From NCBI GenBank assembly GCA_021776335.1, contig JAJFGB010000004.1, forward strand, positions 62,001 to 126,000: a DNA stretch of 64,000 nucleotides. Direction: 5' to 3'. A program made the translations under genes and the position numbers. The DNA is from Hyphococcus sp. (GTDB lineage: Bacteria > Pseudomonadota > Alphaproteobacteria > Caulobacterales > Parvularculaceae). The notes under the pieces were generated by a model that saw nothing but the letters and a program-made list of their open reading frames with translations, was not told where the DNA came from and searched no databases. Below are positions 9,598 through 16,892 of the stretch, in pieces. Every line of letters starts with the position of its first letter. Position 1 is the first letter of the stretch.

Positions 9598-9867
9598 TCA
9601 CTGCGTATCGATCAATTCGTCGCCGCACGCATCATCATCATCGGGATCGGCATCGTGTTTGTCGCGGTCATAGTGACGCCCGGCGATCATCGCGCCGGGA
9701 AAGCGCGAGAATAAAAGCTTTTGAAAAACGGTGAAGAACTCGGCGGCGATGACGCCGTCGCGTTCGCAACATTCCATGCGCACCGAGAGGCGGACATTGT
9801 GTCTCTCGTGATCGCCGCCGCCTTGATCCCCATTACCGTCATCGCCTGCTATCGGGTTTCCCAACAT
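9598..9867 (-). CDS. Small acidic protein B of a tandem paralogous pair
   Basis: An 89-residue protein of no recognised family. A glycine/aspartate-rich start is followed by a core with RLSVRMECCERD, then a hydrophobic helix ending in SRFPGAM, and an Asp-rich tail. The core aligns without gaps to the upstream gene (CC at residues 33-34 here, 37-38 there), with conservative changes (I/V, K/R, D/E, L/M). An AGGGGG ribosome binding site sits just before the ATG and the gap to the upstream stop codon is only 10 bp, so the two are an operon. No signal peptide or membrane segment is seen. Confidence 0.65.
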   Translation of the reverse strand: MLGNPIAGDDGNGDQGGGDHERHNVRLSVRMECCERDGVIAAEFFTVFQKLLFSRFPGAMIAGRHYDRDKHDADPDDDDACGDELIDTQ

Positions 9868-9877
9868 GGCCCGCCCC

Positions 9878-10222
9878 CTATTTTTTGCCGGTTTCTTTTC
9901 TGTCGGCGCTTACGCCACCGTTAAAACGCCGCCAGTCGCCCGGCGTCATGCGCATCAATTCCTCATCGGTCCGGGCGTCGGTTTCCACATCGCCATAATA
10001 ATGCTCGCTGTCATATTGGCGGCTGAGGGTGAGGGCGCAGGGAAAGCGCGCGCTCAAAATATTCTTGAAGTCGGTAAAAAGCGCCGCCGCGATGCGGCTG
10101 TCGCGATCGCAGCACGCCAGTTTAATGGAAAGCCGCGCATTGCGCCGGTTCGGGTCATTGTCCACAGAGTCATTGTTCAAGGAATCGTTGTTCAGGACAT
10201 CGTTGTTGATCGACCCGTTCAC
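9878..10222 (-). CDS. Small protein A of a tandem paralogous pair
   Basis: A 114-residue protein with a GTG start at 10222. Residues 5-24 are four pentapeptide repeats of the NND type. The core RLSIKLACCDRD (CC at 37-38), then IAAALFTDF and ARFPCAL, matches the core of the next gene at roughly 40 percent identity by eye. The C-terminal part is acidic, then basic (RKETGKK). No known domain was recognised. The conserved adjacent cysteines could bind metal or form a disulfide. The gene is divergent from an XRE regulator 240 bp away, which may control it. Confidence 0.65.
   Translation of the reverse strand: MNGSINNDVLNNDSLNNDSVDNDPNRRNARLSIKLACCDRDSRIAAALFTDFKNILSARFPCALTLSRQYDSEHYYGDVETDARTDEELMRMTPGDWRRFNGGVSADRKETGKK
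10151..10210 (-). repeat. Four 15-bp in-frame tandem repeats
   Basis: Within small protein A, 15-bp units encode INNDV, LNNDS, LNNDS and VDNDP. Because the unit is a multiple of three, copy-number change would keep the frame. The neighbouring paralog lacks the repeats. Confidence 0.8.
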
Positions 10223-10370
10223 AAATATTCGCCCCTGTTTTTTGTTGCGCGTGTTTTATTGCACGCTTATTCGTCCCCGCATTGTTATTCGGGGATTGTT
10301 TCCGGCGTCAGCTTGATCCGTACAAATATCGATACATCAATAATACACAATAAATGACGGCGCCATGTGT

Positions 10371-10376
10371 TATAAT
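10371..10376 (+). promoter_or_regulatory. Possible -10 element for the XRE gene
   Basis: A perfect TATAAT lies in an AT-rich divergent intergenic region. No good -35 hexamer is seen at the right distance, so confidence is low. A TTTTCGAAAA palindrome follows at 10393-10402. Confidence 0.3.
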
Positions 10377-10436
10377 ACATCTCTTGTGTTTATTTTCGAA
10401 AACGAAAATTATGTATTTGATTACATGGTTTTCGGT

Positions 10437-10460
10437 TTCGCGAATTGCAAATCGCGAATT
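10437..10460 (+). promoter_or_regulatory. Candidate operator: repeated TCGCGAATT
   Basis: TCGCGAATT occurs twice (10438-10446 and 10452-10460), 14 bp apart, and the first copy is centred on the palindrome TTCGCGAA. The pair ends directly before the GTG at 10462, so it could be an autoregulatory site if that GTG is the true start. Confidence 0.35.
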
Positions 10461-10461
10461 C

Positions 10462-10692
10462 GTGGAAATCAAGAAACGATTCGGACTGGCCGTTCAGCGG
10501 CGCCGACGGGCGGAAGGCATCTCCCAGGAAGAACTGGCGATGCGGATCGGCGCTGACCAGGGTTATGTAAGCCGCATCGAAGCGGGTCAAATGAACGTGA
10601 CGCTGGAGACGGTCGAGGAGTTTGCTGAGGCGCTGGGTCTCGACTTTGCCGACTTCTTTGACCTCGTCAAACCACCCGGCGGCACAGACTGA
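10462..10692 (+). CDS. XRE-family helix-turn-helix regulator
   Basis: A 76-residue single-domain DNA-binding protein. The helix-turn-helix is clear: RFGLAVQRRRRAEG, then SQEELAMRIGADQGYVSRIEAG, then TLETVEEFAEALGLDFADFF. This matches stand-alone Cro/C1-type regulators that start a few residues before KKRFG. The GTG start at 10462 was chosen on that basis; in-frame ATGs at 10411 and 10354 would add unrelated residues. It is divergent from the small paralogous pair and is followed by an unrelated operon after 120 bp. It probably represses itself or the divergent pair, as inferred from position and from the palindromes upstream. Confidence 0.85.
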   Translation: MEIKKRFGLAVQRRRRAEGISQEELAMRIGADQGYVSRIEAGQMNVTLETVEEFAEALGLDFADFFDLVKPPGGTD

Positions 10693-10812
10693 TCCGCAGC
10701 GTCAACGGGCAAAACCGTCAGCCCGGAGAGGCGCACTGCAACCCCATAGGCCGGTCGCCAATTCGGGCGGCGCGGGCTAAGCTCAGCCCATGATGCTATT
10801 CAAAAAACCCTC

Positions 10813-12027
10813 ATGCTGAGCCGCCTGCGCTCCATCGGCCCCGGCGCGCTCACTGCCGCCGCCTTTATCGGCCCCGGCACCGTGACAACCGCCACCATCG
10901 CCGGCGCCGCGCATGGCTATGCGCTGGTCTGGGCGCTGGTCTTTGCGACCATCGCAGCGATCATCCTGCAGGAGATGGCCGCGCGCCTTGGCGTTGCGGG
11001 GCGGCTTGGCCTTGGCGAGGCGATCACCAGCGCTGCCAAAACGCCTGCCCTGAAATGGGCAGCGGCAGGGTTGATCATTGCAGCGCTCTTTGTCGGCAAC
11101 GCCGCCTATGAAGGCGGCAATATCGCCGGCGCTGTCCTCGGCGTTGAAGCCGCCCTGCCCGAGACCCTGCCGCGCGCAGCGATTGCCGGACTGATTGCCA
11201 TGCTCGCCGGGGGCATTCTTTTATTCGGCGGCTATCGCGTCATCGAGAAATTTCTAATCGGCGCGGTATTGTTGATGAGCCTCGCCTTTGCGGCAGCCCT
11301 TGTCGTTGTCGGTCCCGATTGGGGCGCGCTTTTAAAAGGCGCCGCGATCCCGTCGATCCCGCTAGGCGCTCTGCCTCTCGTGATCGGCCTCATCGGCACA
11401 ACGATCGTTCCCTATAATCTTTTTTTACACGCAGCGGCAGCGCGGCGGCGCTGGACCGATGCGTCAGGCCTTGGCGAAGCGCGCTTTGACACGCGGCTTT
11501 CCATCGGTGTCGGCGGTATTGTTTCAATCCTTGTTCTCTCGACCGCGGCGGCAAGCCTCTTTGGAACCGGCATTGCCGTTGCGAATGCCGGCGACATGGC
11601 GCGCCAGCTCGAACCGGCTTTCGGCGCCGGCGCTACATACCTTCTCGCCGCTGGTCTTTTCGCCGCCGGTCTTTCTTCGGCGATTACGGCGCCCCTTGCG
11701 ACGGGCTTTGCCGCGGCAGAACTTTTTGGCTTTGAGAGCGATCCAAAGGCGCTGAAATTCCGTCTTGTGGCCGGCGCCGTCCTTGTTATCGGCGCCATTG
11801 TCGCCATGACCGGCGCCAGGCCCATTGAAATTATTCTCTTTGCGCAAATCGCCAACGGATTATTGCTGCCGGTAATCGCGGTGTTTTTGATTGTCGCGGC
11901 AAACAGCAAGAAAATTCTCGGCGCTTATACTAACGGAACGCTCGCCAATGCCGCAGGCGGCATTGTGGTGTTGATTACCGCCGGGCTCGGCCTGCGCGCA
12001 ATCCTGAGAGCGCTGGGCCTCCTGTGA
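10813..12027 (+). CDS. NRAMP-like transporter of the 5-oxoprolinase operon (YcsG-like)
   Basis: A 404-residue protein with about 11 hydrophobic helices and NRAMP-like repeat spacing. The first helix reads AAAFIGPGTVTTATIAG where metal-transporting NRAMPs have DPGN, and the sixth has GTTIVPYNLFLH where they have MPHN. The metal-ligand Asp, Asn, Met and His are therefore replaced. In Bacillus subtilis the NRAMP-like ycsG sits in the ycsF-kipIA operon, and here the gene overlaps pxpA by 4 bp (GTGA). Together this suggests uptake of an organic substrate, such as 5-oxoproline, and not of divalent metal; that is inference. Confidence 0.75.
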   Translation: MLSRLRSIGPGALTAAAFIGPGTVTTATIAGAAHGYALVWALVFATIAAIILQEMAARLGVAGRLGLGEAITSAAKTPALKWAAAGLIIAALFVGNAAYEGGNIAGAVLGVEAALPETLPRAAIAGLIAMLAGGILLFGGYRVIEKFLIGAVLLMSLAFAAALVVVGPDWGALLKGAAIPSIPLGALPLVIGLIGTTIVPYNLFLHAAAARRRWTDASGLGEARFDTRLSIGVGGIVSILVLSTAAASLFGTGIAVANAGDMARQLEPAFGAGATYLLAAGLFAAGLSSAITAPLATGFAAAELFGFESDPKALKFRLVAGAVLVIGAIVAMTGARPIEIILFAQIANGLLLPVIAVFLIVAANSKKILGAYTNGTLANAAGGIVVLITAGLGLRAILRALGLL

Positions 12028-12782
12028 GCCGCGTCATCGATCTCAACGCCGATATGGGCGAATATGGCAATGACGCACAGCGCGACATTGAAACCGCGCT
12101 GATGCCGCTTGTTTCTTCATGCTCTATCGCCTGCGGCGGTCATGCGGGCGACGGAAAGACGATGATGGCCACCGCACGCCTTGCGCAACAGCATGGCGTC
12201 AGCATCGGCGCCCATCCCGCCTATCCCGACCGCGACGGGTTCGGCCGGCGCAGCCTTTCCTGTGACCCCCATGTGCTGACGAAAGACCTCGCCGGGCAGA
12301 TCGCCGCGCTGAAAGATATTCTTGATACGGAAAAGATCGCGATGGGCCACATCAAACCCCATGGGGCGCTCTATAATGACGCCGCAAAGGACGCCGCGCT
12401 TGCCGATTGCGTTATCCGCGCTGCAAAGGCCGCGGGCTCGGGCGTCATCATTGCCGGCCAGCCCGGATCCAAACTTGAGGCGGCTGCCAAAGCCGCGGGA
12501 TACGCCTTTGCCGCCGAAGGATTTGTCGACCGTCTTTACCAGGCGAGCGGCGCGTTGACGCCGCGCAGTGAACCGGGCGCCATCGTCGCGGATATATCCG
12601 CGCGGGCGCGTCAGGCGCTGATGATCGCCCGCGGCGATGCCTTAGAACTGGCGGAAGGCGCATTGAGGCTTGAGGTTCAAACCCTGTGCATTCATTCCGA
12701 CAGTCCCGGCGCCGTTGCAACAGCAAAAGCGACGCGTACGGCCCTCGAAGCGGACGGATTTCAGATCAGGGCTTTTGCATGA
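12024..12782 (+). CDS. pxpA: 5-oxoprolinase subunit A (LamB/YcsF family)
   Basis: A 252-residue protein of the usual family length. It opens with IDLNADMGE and contains the signature runs SCSIACGGHAGD, GAHPAYPDRDGFGRR and HIKPHGALYND, all diagnostic for LamB/YcsF. With PxpB and PxpC it forms the ATP-dependent 5-oxoprolinase that opens pyroglutamate to glutamate, a damage-repair and salvage reaction in the cytoplasm. The GTG start at 12024 overlaps the transporter stop codon and the gene end overlaps pxpB (ATGA), so the four genes are translationally coupled. Confidence 0.93.
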   Translation: MSRVIDLNADMGEYGNDAQRDIETALMPLVSSCSIACGGHAGDGKTMMATARLAQQHGVSIGAHPAYPDRDGFGRRSLSCDPHVLTKDLAGQIAALKDILDTEKIAMGHIKPHGALYNDAAKDAALADCVIRAAKAAGSGVIIAGQPGSKLEAAAKAAGYAFAAEGFVDRLYQASGALTPRSEPGAIVADISARARQALMIARGDALELAEGALRLEVQTLCIHSDSPGAVATAKATRTALEADGFQIRAFA

Positions 12783-13513
12783 AAGACAGTCCTGATTCTG
12801 GCGAAAAAACGACACCGATATTTGAGATCAAGCCGTTTGGCGGCAATGGCTGGATCGCAGAATTTTCGGACAGCAACGACAATATCGCCGCAGCACTCTT
12901 TGCTAATGCCGTCGCCAGGAAACTGCGCGAAGAGACCGCGCCCGCAGCCGTCTTTACCGACGTGGTTGCAGGCATCAACAGCCTTACCCTGCGGTTCGAT
13001 CCGGCCCGCGCCGATGCAAAAGAAGCCCGCGCGGCGCTCGCGGACGCCATCGGCGCAACAGCTTTTAACCAGACGTCCGGCGACACAAAGCCGATGGAAA
13101 TTCCGGTGTGTTATGGCGGGGAGCACGGGCCCGATTTTGATGATCTGTGTACGCATCTGAGCCTTACTGCATCACAACTGATCGAGGCCCATGCAACGCG
13201 CGTCTATCATGTTTTGACCCTCGGTTTTGCGCCGGGCTTTGCCTATCTCGGGCCGCTCGATCCGGCATTGCACACGCCACGCCTTGATACGCCGCGCCCG
13301 CGGGTCGAACCCGGCGCCGTTGGCGTTGCGGGCGCTTTTACCGGCGTTTACCCCCTCGTCTCGCCGGGCGGCTGGCGCATTATCGGACGAACGCCCGCGC
13401 GGCTTTTTGATCCCAAAGCGCCGTCGCCTTTTCTCTTTGAAGACGCCAGCACAGTGAGGTTCGCTCCGATAACGGCGTCTGAATTTTCATCCCGTGGAAA
13501 AGCCGGGCCATGA
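12779..13513 (+). CDS. pxpB: 5-oxoprolinase subunit B (KipI family)
   Basis: A 244-residue KipI/Ahs1-family protein. The C-terminal half has the typical VLTLGFAPGFAYLGPLD and PRPRVEPGAVGVAG motifs, followed by SPGGWRIIGRTP. The N-terminal 80 residues include the LTLRFDP strand of the family. The ATG at 12779 was chosen because it overlaps the pxpA stop codon; the open frame extends 31 codons upstream but inside pxpA. PxpB with PxpC is thought to act as the ATP-dependent biotin-carboxylase-like part of 5-oxoprolinase. It overlaps pxpC by 4 bp. Confidence 0.92.
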   Translation: MKDSPDSGEKTTPIFEIKPFGGNGWIAEFSDSNDNIAAALFANAVARKLREETAPAAVFTDVVAGINSLTLRFDPARADAKEARAALADAIGATAFNQTSGDTKPMEIPVCYGGEHGPDFDDLCTHLSLTASQLIEAHATRVYHVLTLGFAPGFAYLGPLDPALHTPRLDTPRPRVEPGAVGVAGAFTGVYPLVSPGGWRIIGRTPARLFDPKAPSPFLFEDASTVRFAPITASEFSSRGKAGP

Positions 13514-14457
13514 ACGCCATTGCGACAATTTTAAAGCCTGGCCTTCTAACGACAGTACAGGATTTCGGACGCCCGGGCCTGCGCCATTGCGGCGTACCGC
13601 AATCGGGCGCCGCGGACCGGTTTTCATTCGCCTGCGCCAATGCCGCCCTCGGCAATCCGCCCGGCGCGGCGGCGCTGGAAGCAACACTGACCGGTCCAAC
13701 TTTGCGGTTCGACTGCAATCTTTCCTTTTGCATCACCGGTGCGGAAATGAATGCGTTGTTGAATGACAGGCCGGTCGCGGCTTATACGGCGATTGACGCA
13801 CGACAAGGCGATGTTCTGTCGCTTGGCGCCGCGCGGATCGGCGCGCGCAGCTATATCGCCTTTTGCGGCGGCCTTACCGGCGATGATTTTCTCGGCAGTT
13901 TTTCAACCTATCCGCCGGCAACGCTTGGCGGCGTAGAAGGGCGCGCGTTGCAAAAAGACGATCGTCTTTGCGGCGCCAGCCTTACGGGTCATGCGGTTCG
14001 CACGATTCCCCAATCGCTGAGGCCGGTGCTGACCCATGATTTTATCCTGCGCGCCTGTGTTGGTCCCGATGCGGCGATGATTGACCCGTCGAGCCTTGAG
14101 AAATTTTTCGCGACCGCCTTTACCGTAGACCGGCGCGCCGGGCGCATGGGTGTAAGGCTCAATGGGGTTAATATCGCACTTGCTGACAAGCGCCCCATGA
14201 CCAGCAGCGCCGTCTTTCCGGGCAGTGTGCAATGTCCACCCGACGGCGCCCCGTTTTTATTGCTCGCCGACGCCCAGACGCTTGGCGGCTATCCGCGCAT
14301 CGCGCAATTAATCACCGCAGATCTGCCCCTGGCCGGGCAGATCCGCCCCGGCGACCGCGTCTGGTTTAGAAAAGTGAGCGAAGCGGCCGCCCGCGATATC
14401 ACGCTGCAAAAACAGGCGCTGATCAGCGCCAGCCTGCCGGAATTTTCTTTTTACTGA
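13510..14457 (+). CDS. pxpC: 5-oxoprolinase subunit C (KipA family)
   Basis: A 315-residue KipA/Ahs2-family protein. Diagnostic segments are GLLTTVQDFGRPGLRHCGVPQSG at the start (quoted here as the family signature GLLTTVQDFGR), SYIAFCGGL in the middle, and the late GSVQCPPDGAPF and LLADAQTLGGYPRIAQL. It starts at an ATG overlapping the pxpB stop. Together with pxpA and pxpB it completes 5-oxoprolinase. The next gene is 265 bp away and has its own start signals, so the operon probably ends here. Confidence 0.92.
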   Translation: MNAIATILKPGLLTTVQDFGRPGLRHCGVPQSGAADRFSFACANAALGNPPGAAALEATLTGPTLRFDCNLSFCITGAEMNALLNDRPVAAYTAIDARQGDVLSLGAARIGARSYIAFCGGLTGDDFLGSFSTYPPATLGGVEGRALQKDDRLCGASLTGHAVRTIPQSLRPVLTHDFILRACVGPDAAMIDPSSLEKFFATAFTVDRRAGRMGVRLNGVNIALADKRPMTSSAVFPGSVQCPPDGAPFLLLADAQTLGGYPRIAQLITADLPLAGQIRPGDRVWFRKVSEAAARDITLQKQALISASLPEFSFY

Positions 14458-14722
14458 GGCGGCTCCGGAATGTGGGCCGGCTGCGACGCCGCCCTGATTT
14501 CATCAAGCCACCGAAAAAGGACCACCGGGGGCCAGAACACGAGCGGGCGCGTGTGTTTCAATGCACTGAAAAATACTGAGCCTCCCGGGGTTTTGCAAGG
14601 AAGCCACAGCGTATCTGCCCGGAACGCCCAAATTGGCGATTTCCGCGCTTGACAGAATGGCCCCGGAAGGGCGCCATAGGGTGGGTATTGCGGGGCGAAA
14701 GCAGCAGCGGGGAACACTCATC

Positions 14723-15784
14723 GTGAACTGGCGAATGTTGATGCAATGCGCGGGCGCAATAATAGCGGCGTTCTCGCTTTTTGCCTGCGCTTCGGCGCAA
14801 CCTCCCGGCGATGAAACGCCGACCATCATCGCGATCGGCGATCTCCATGGCGATTATGACGCCTATGAAAGCCTGATGACCGAGGCTGGCCTCATTGACC
14901 GCCGCGGTCGTTGGGCAGGCGGCGACAGAATTTTTGTGCAGACTGGCGATGTGCCCGATCGCGGTCCGGACTCCTTAAAAATTATCCACCACCTGCAAAG
15001 ACTGCAGCGTCAGGCGCTGCGTAAGGGCGGCAACGTTATTACGCTGGTGGGCAATCATGAAGCGATGAATGTCACCGGCGATCTGCGCTATGTGCATCCC
15101 GGCGAGTATGAAGCATTTAAAGATAGAAACTCCCGGCGCCTGCGCGACGCTGTTTATGAAGCTAACCGCGAAACGATTGAAGCTGCCTCGCTCGAACAGA
15201 ATTCGGCGCTCGCCAGCAATGAAATCAAAATGCAATGGGAAGCCCAAACACCGCTCGGCATGATTGAACACCAACAGGCATGGCGTGTGGGCGGCGATGT
15301 TGGCGACTGGATCGCAGCAAATCCCGCGGTCGCCATTGTCGGCGGCAGTTTGTTTGTTCATGGCGGGATCAGCGAAAAATATGCAGAGCTCTCAGCTGCC
15401 GACATAAATCAGATGGTTACTGAGGCGCTCATCGCACACGATGTCGATCCCACAAGCATCATCAATGATGAGGCGGGGCCCCTATGGTATCGCGGTCTTG
15501 TTCGGCGCGAGGAAGCGGCGACAGGTGAGGAAGAAGTCACCCCGACATTATCCGTTGAGGAGGAAATTGCGCTTGTACTGAGCGCGTATGATGTGGATCA
15601 CATCATCGTCGGCCACACGCCTTCGCTGACCGGCATCATCGCCTCCCATGACGGTAAATTGGTCCAGATCGACACCGGTATCGCGCGCTATTATGGTGGC
15701 GCGCGTTCCTTTTTGCGGATAGAAAACGGCGTTCTTTATGCCCACGATAATGGCGTTGTGACACTGATCGGAGACACACCATGA
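14723..15784 (+). CDS. Shewanella-like metallophosphatase, exported
   Basis: A 353-residue calcineurin-like phosphatase. Metal-site motifs are GDLHGD (residues 39-44), GDVPDRG (75-81) and GNHE (110-113), with later histidines in VHGGIS and IIVGHTPS. The spacing and the DRG/NHE pair match the Shewanella-like PPP phosphatase group. The N-terminal segment (FSLFACASAQ) is a signal sequence, possibly with a lipobox, so it acts outside the cytoplasm. The GTG at 14723 was chosen because a GGGGA site precedes it and the signal sequence starts there; the frame is open 30 codons further up. It overlaps the following CotH-like gene by 4 bp. Confidence 0.85.
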   Translation: MNWRMLMQCAGAIIAAFSLFACASAQPPGDETPTIIAIGDLHGDYDAYESLMTEAGLIDRRGRWAGGDRIFVQTGDVPDRGPDSLKIIHHLQRLQRQALRKGGNVITLVGNHEAMNVTGDLRYVHPGEYEAFKDRNSRRLRDAVYEANRETIEAASLEQNSALASNEIKMQWEAQTPLGMIEHQQAWRVGGDVGDWIAANPAVAIVGGSLFVHGGISEKYAELSAADINQMVTEALIAHDVDPTSIINDEAGPLWYRGLVRREEAATGEEEVTPTLSVEEEIALVLSAYDVDHIIVGHTPSLTGIIASHDGKLVQIDTGIARYYGGARSFLRIENGVLYAHDNGVVTLIGDTP

Positions 15785-16827
15785 AAAGATTATTTTGGAT
15801 ATGTGTTGTCCTTGCGTCACTTCACGCGGCGCCGGCAAATGCTGCCGATGTAAAACCGTTATTTGCCGATGACGGCATTTTAAAAATAGAAATCACAGCG
15901 CCGATCCGCGATCTTGTAAAAAATGCGCCCGATACGACCGACCCCCACCCGGCAACACTCACGCTTCTCGGCGAGCCAAACGAGGCCCACGCGATCGCAC
16001 TTTCCGCCAGAGGCAATTCACGGCGCGATCCGATCGTTTGCAAATTTCCACCCTTGCGCATTGCCTTTAGCGAAAAGCCCGGCGACGCTTCCCTGTTCGG
16101 TGGTCAGAAACGACTCAAGCTTGTCACCCATTGCCGCCTCTCCCGAAGCTATCAACAATACTATCTGCTGGAATATGCCGCCTATAAATTACTGAATGTG
16201 ATAACGCCGCAAAGCCATCATGTGCGCATGGCGGAAATCAACTATGTCGAGGCGAAAAGCGGAAAGCTTTTATATTCCCGCACAGGATTTTTTATTGAAG
16301 ACACGGACGATGTCGCCAAACGCAACGGGATGAAGGAAATCGATGTCGCCGATGTCGATGTCGGGCAGCTGGACCGGGGCGCCGCAGCGCGTTTCGCCCT
16401 GTTTCAATATATGATCGGCAATCTCGACTGGTCGATGCATAATGGTCTTGCAGGCGAAGATTGTTGTCATAACACCAAGCTTATCGGCGATCGCACCGCG
16501 CCCCTGCAGGGCCTCATTCCGGTCCCCTATGATTTCGATTACTCAGGCATTGTCGATACGCCCTACGCTATCCCGCCGGAAACAATCGACATCCGTTCCG
16601 TGCGCACGCGGCGCTATCGCGGTTTTTGCGACCATAATGAAGAGCTGCGCAACGCTGCAGCGGCGTTCAGCGAAAACCGTGAGGCCATCCACAATGTGCT
16701 GGACAGCATCGAAGGCCTCGACAACAGCCGGAAAAACAAAACAACGCGCTACCTGGACAATTTTTTTCGCAATATTGCCGATGAGGACAAACTCCGAACA
16801 ATGTTGCTGGATAATTGTCGATTGTAA
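15781..16827 (+). CDS. Exported CotH-like (protein-kinase-fold) protein
   Basis: A 348-residue protein with a clear signal peptide (to about residue 21, ANA-A). Several features recall CotH-type spore-coat kinases: ARGNSRR (residues 77-82) followed by a Pro-Pro-Leu-Arg-Ile strand, an alpha-helix with YLLEYAAYKLL, RFALFQYMIGNLDWSMHNG (213-217 as GNLDW), and VPYDFDYSG (248-256), where the Asp residues would be the catalytic and metal ligands. The assignment is by motif, not whole-length recognition. Its ATG overlaps the stop codon of the phosphatase, so a kinase-like and a phosphatase protein are made together in the same compartment. Confidence 0.6.
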   Translation: MKRLFWICVVLASLHAAPANAADVKPLFADDGILKIEITAPIRDLVKNAPDTTDPHPATLTLLGEPNEAHAIALSARGNSRRDPIVCKFPPLRIAFSEKPGDASLFGGQKRLKLVTHCRLSRSYQQYYLLEYAAYKLLNVITPQSHHVRMAEINYVEAKSGKLLYSRTGFFIEDTDDVAKRNGMKEIDVADVDVGQLDRGAAARFALFQYMIGNLDWSMHNGLAGEDCCHNTKLIGDRTAPLQGLIPVPYDFDYSGIVDTPYAIPPETIDIRSVRTRRYRGFCDHNEELRNAAAAFSENREAIHNVLDSIEGLDNSRKNKTTRYLDNFFRNIADEDKLRTMLLDNCRL

Positions 16828-16892
16828 CCTGGTTTCGCGGATCGCGTTTTTACACCGGAAACCCGCTGCCGCTTTTCCTGAAAATGCGCAGC

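Noticed and set aside
10151-10210. A short repeat array considered as CRISPR
   Set aside because: There are no spacers between the 15-bp units, and they encode a pentapeptide in frame.
9866-10357. A 163-codon plus-strand frame over the small paralogous pair
   Set aside because: Its sequence across the two paralogous segments changes non-conservatively, whereas the minus frame shows conservative substitutions and good ribosome sites, so it is a shadow.
14649-14679. TTGACA upstream of the Shewanella-like phosphatase as a promoter
   Set aside because: The -35 match is perfect but the best -10 (around 14673-14679) is poor, so I do not annotate it.
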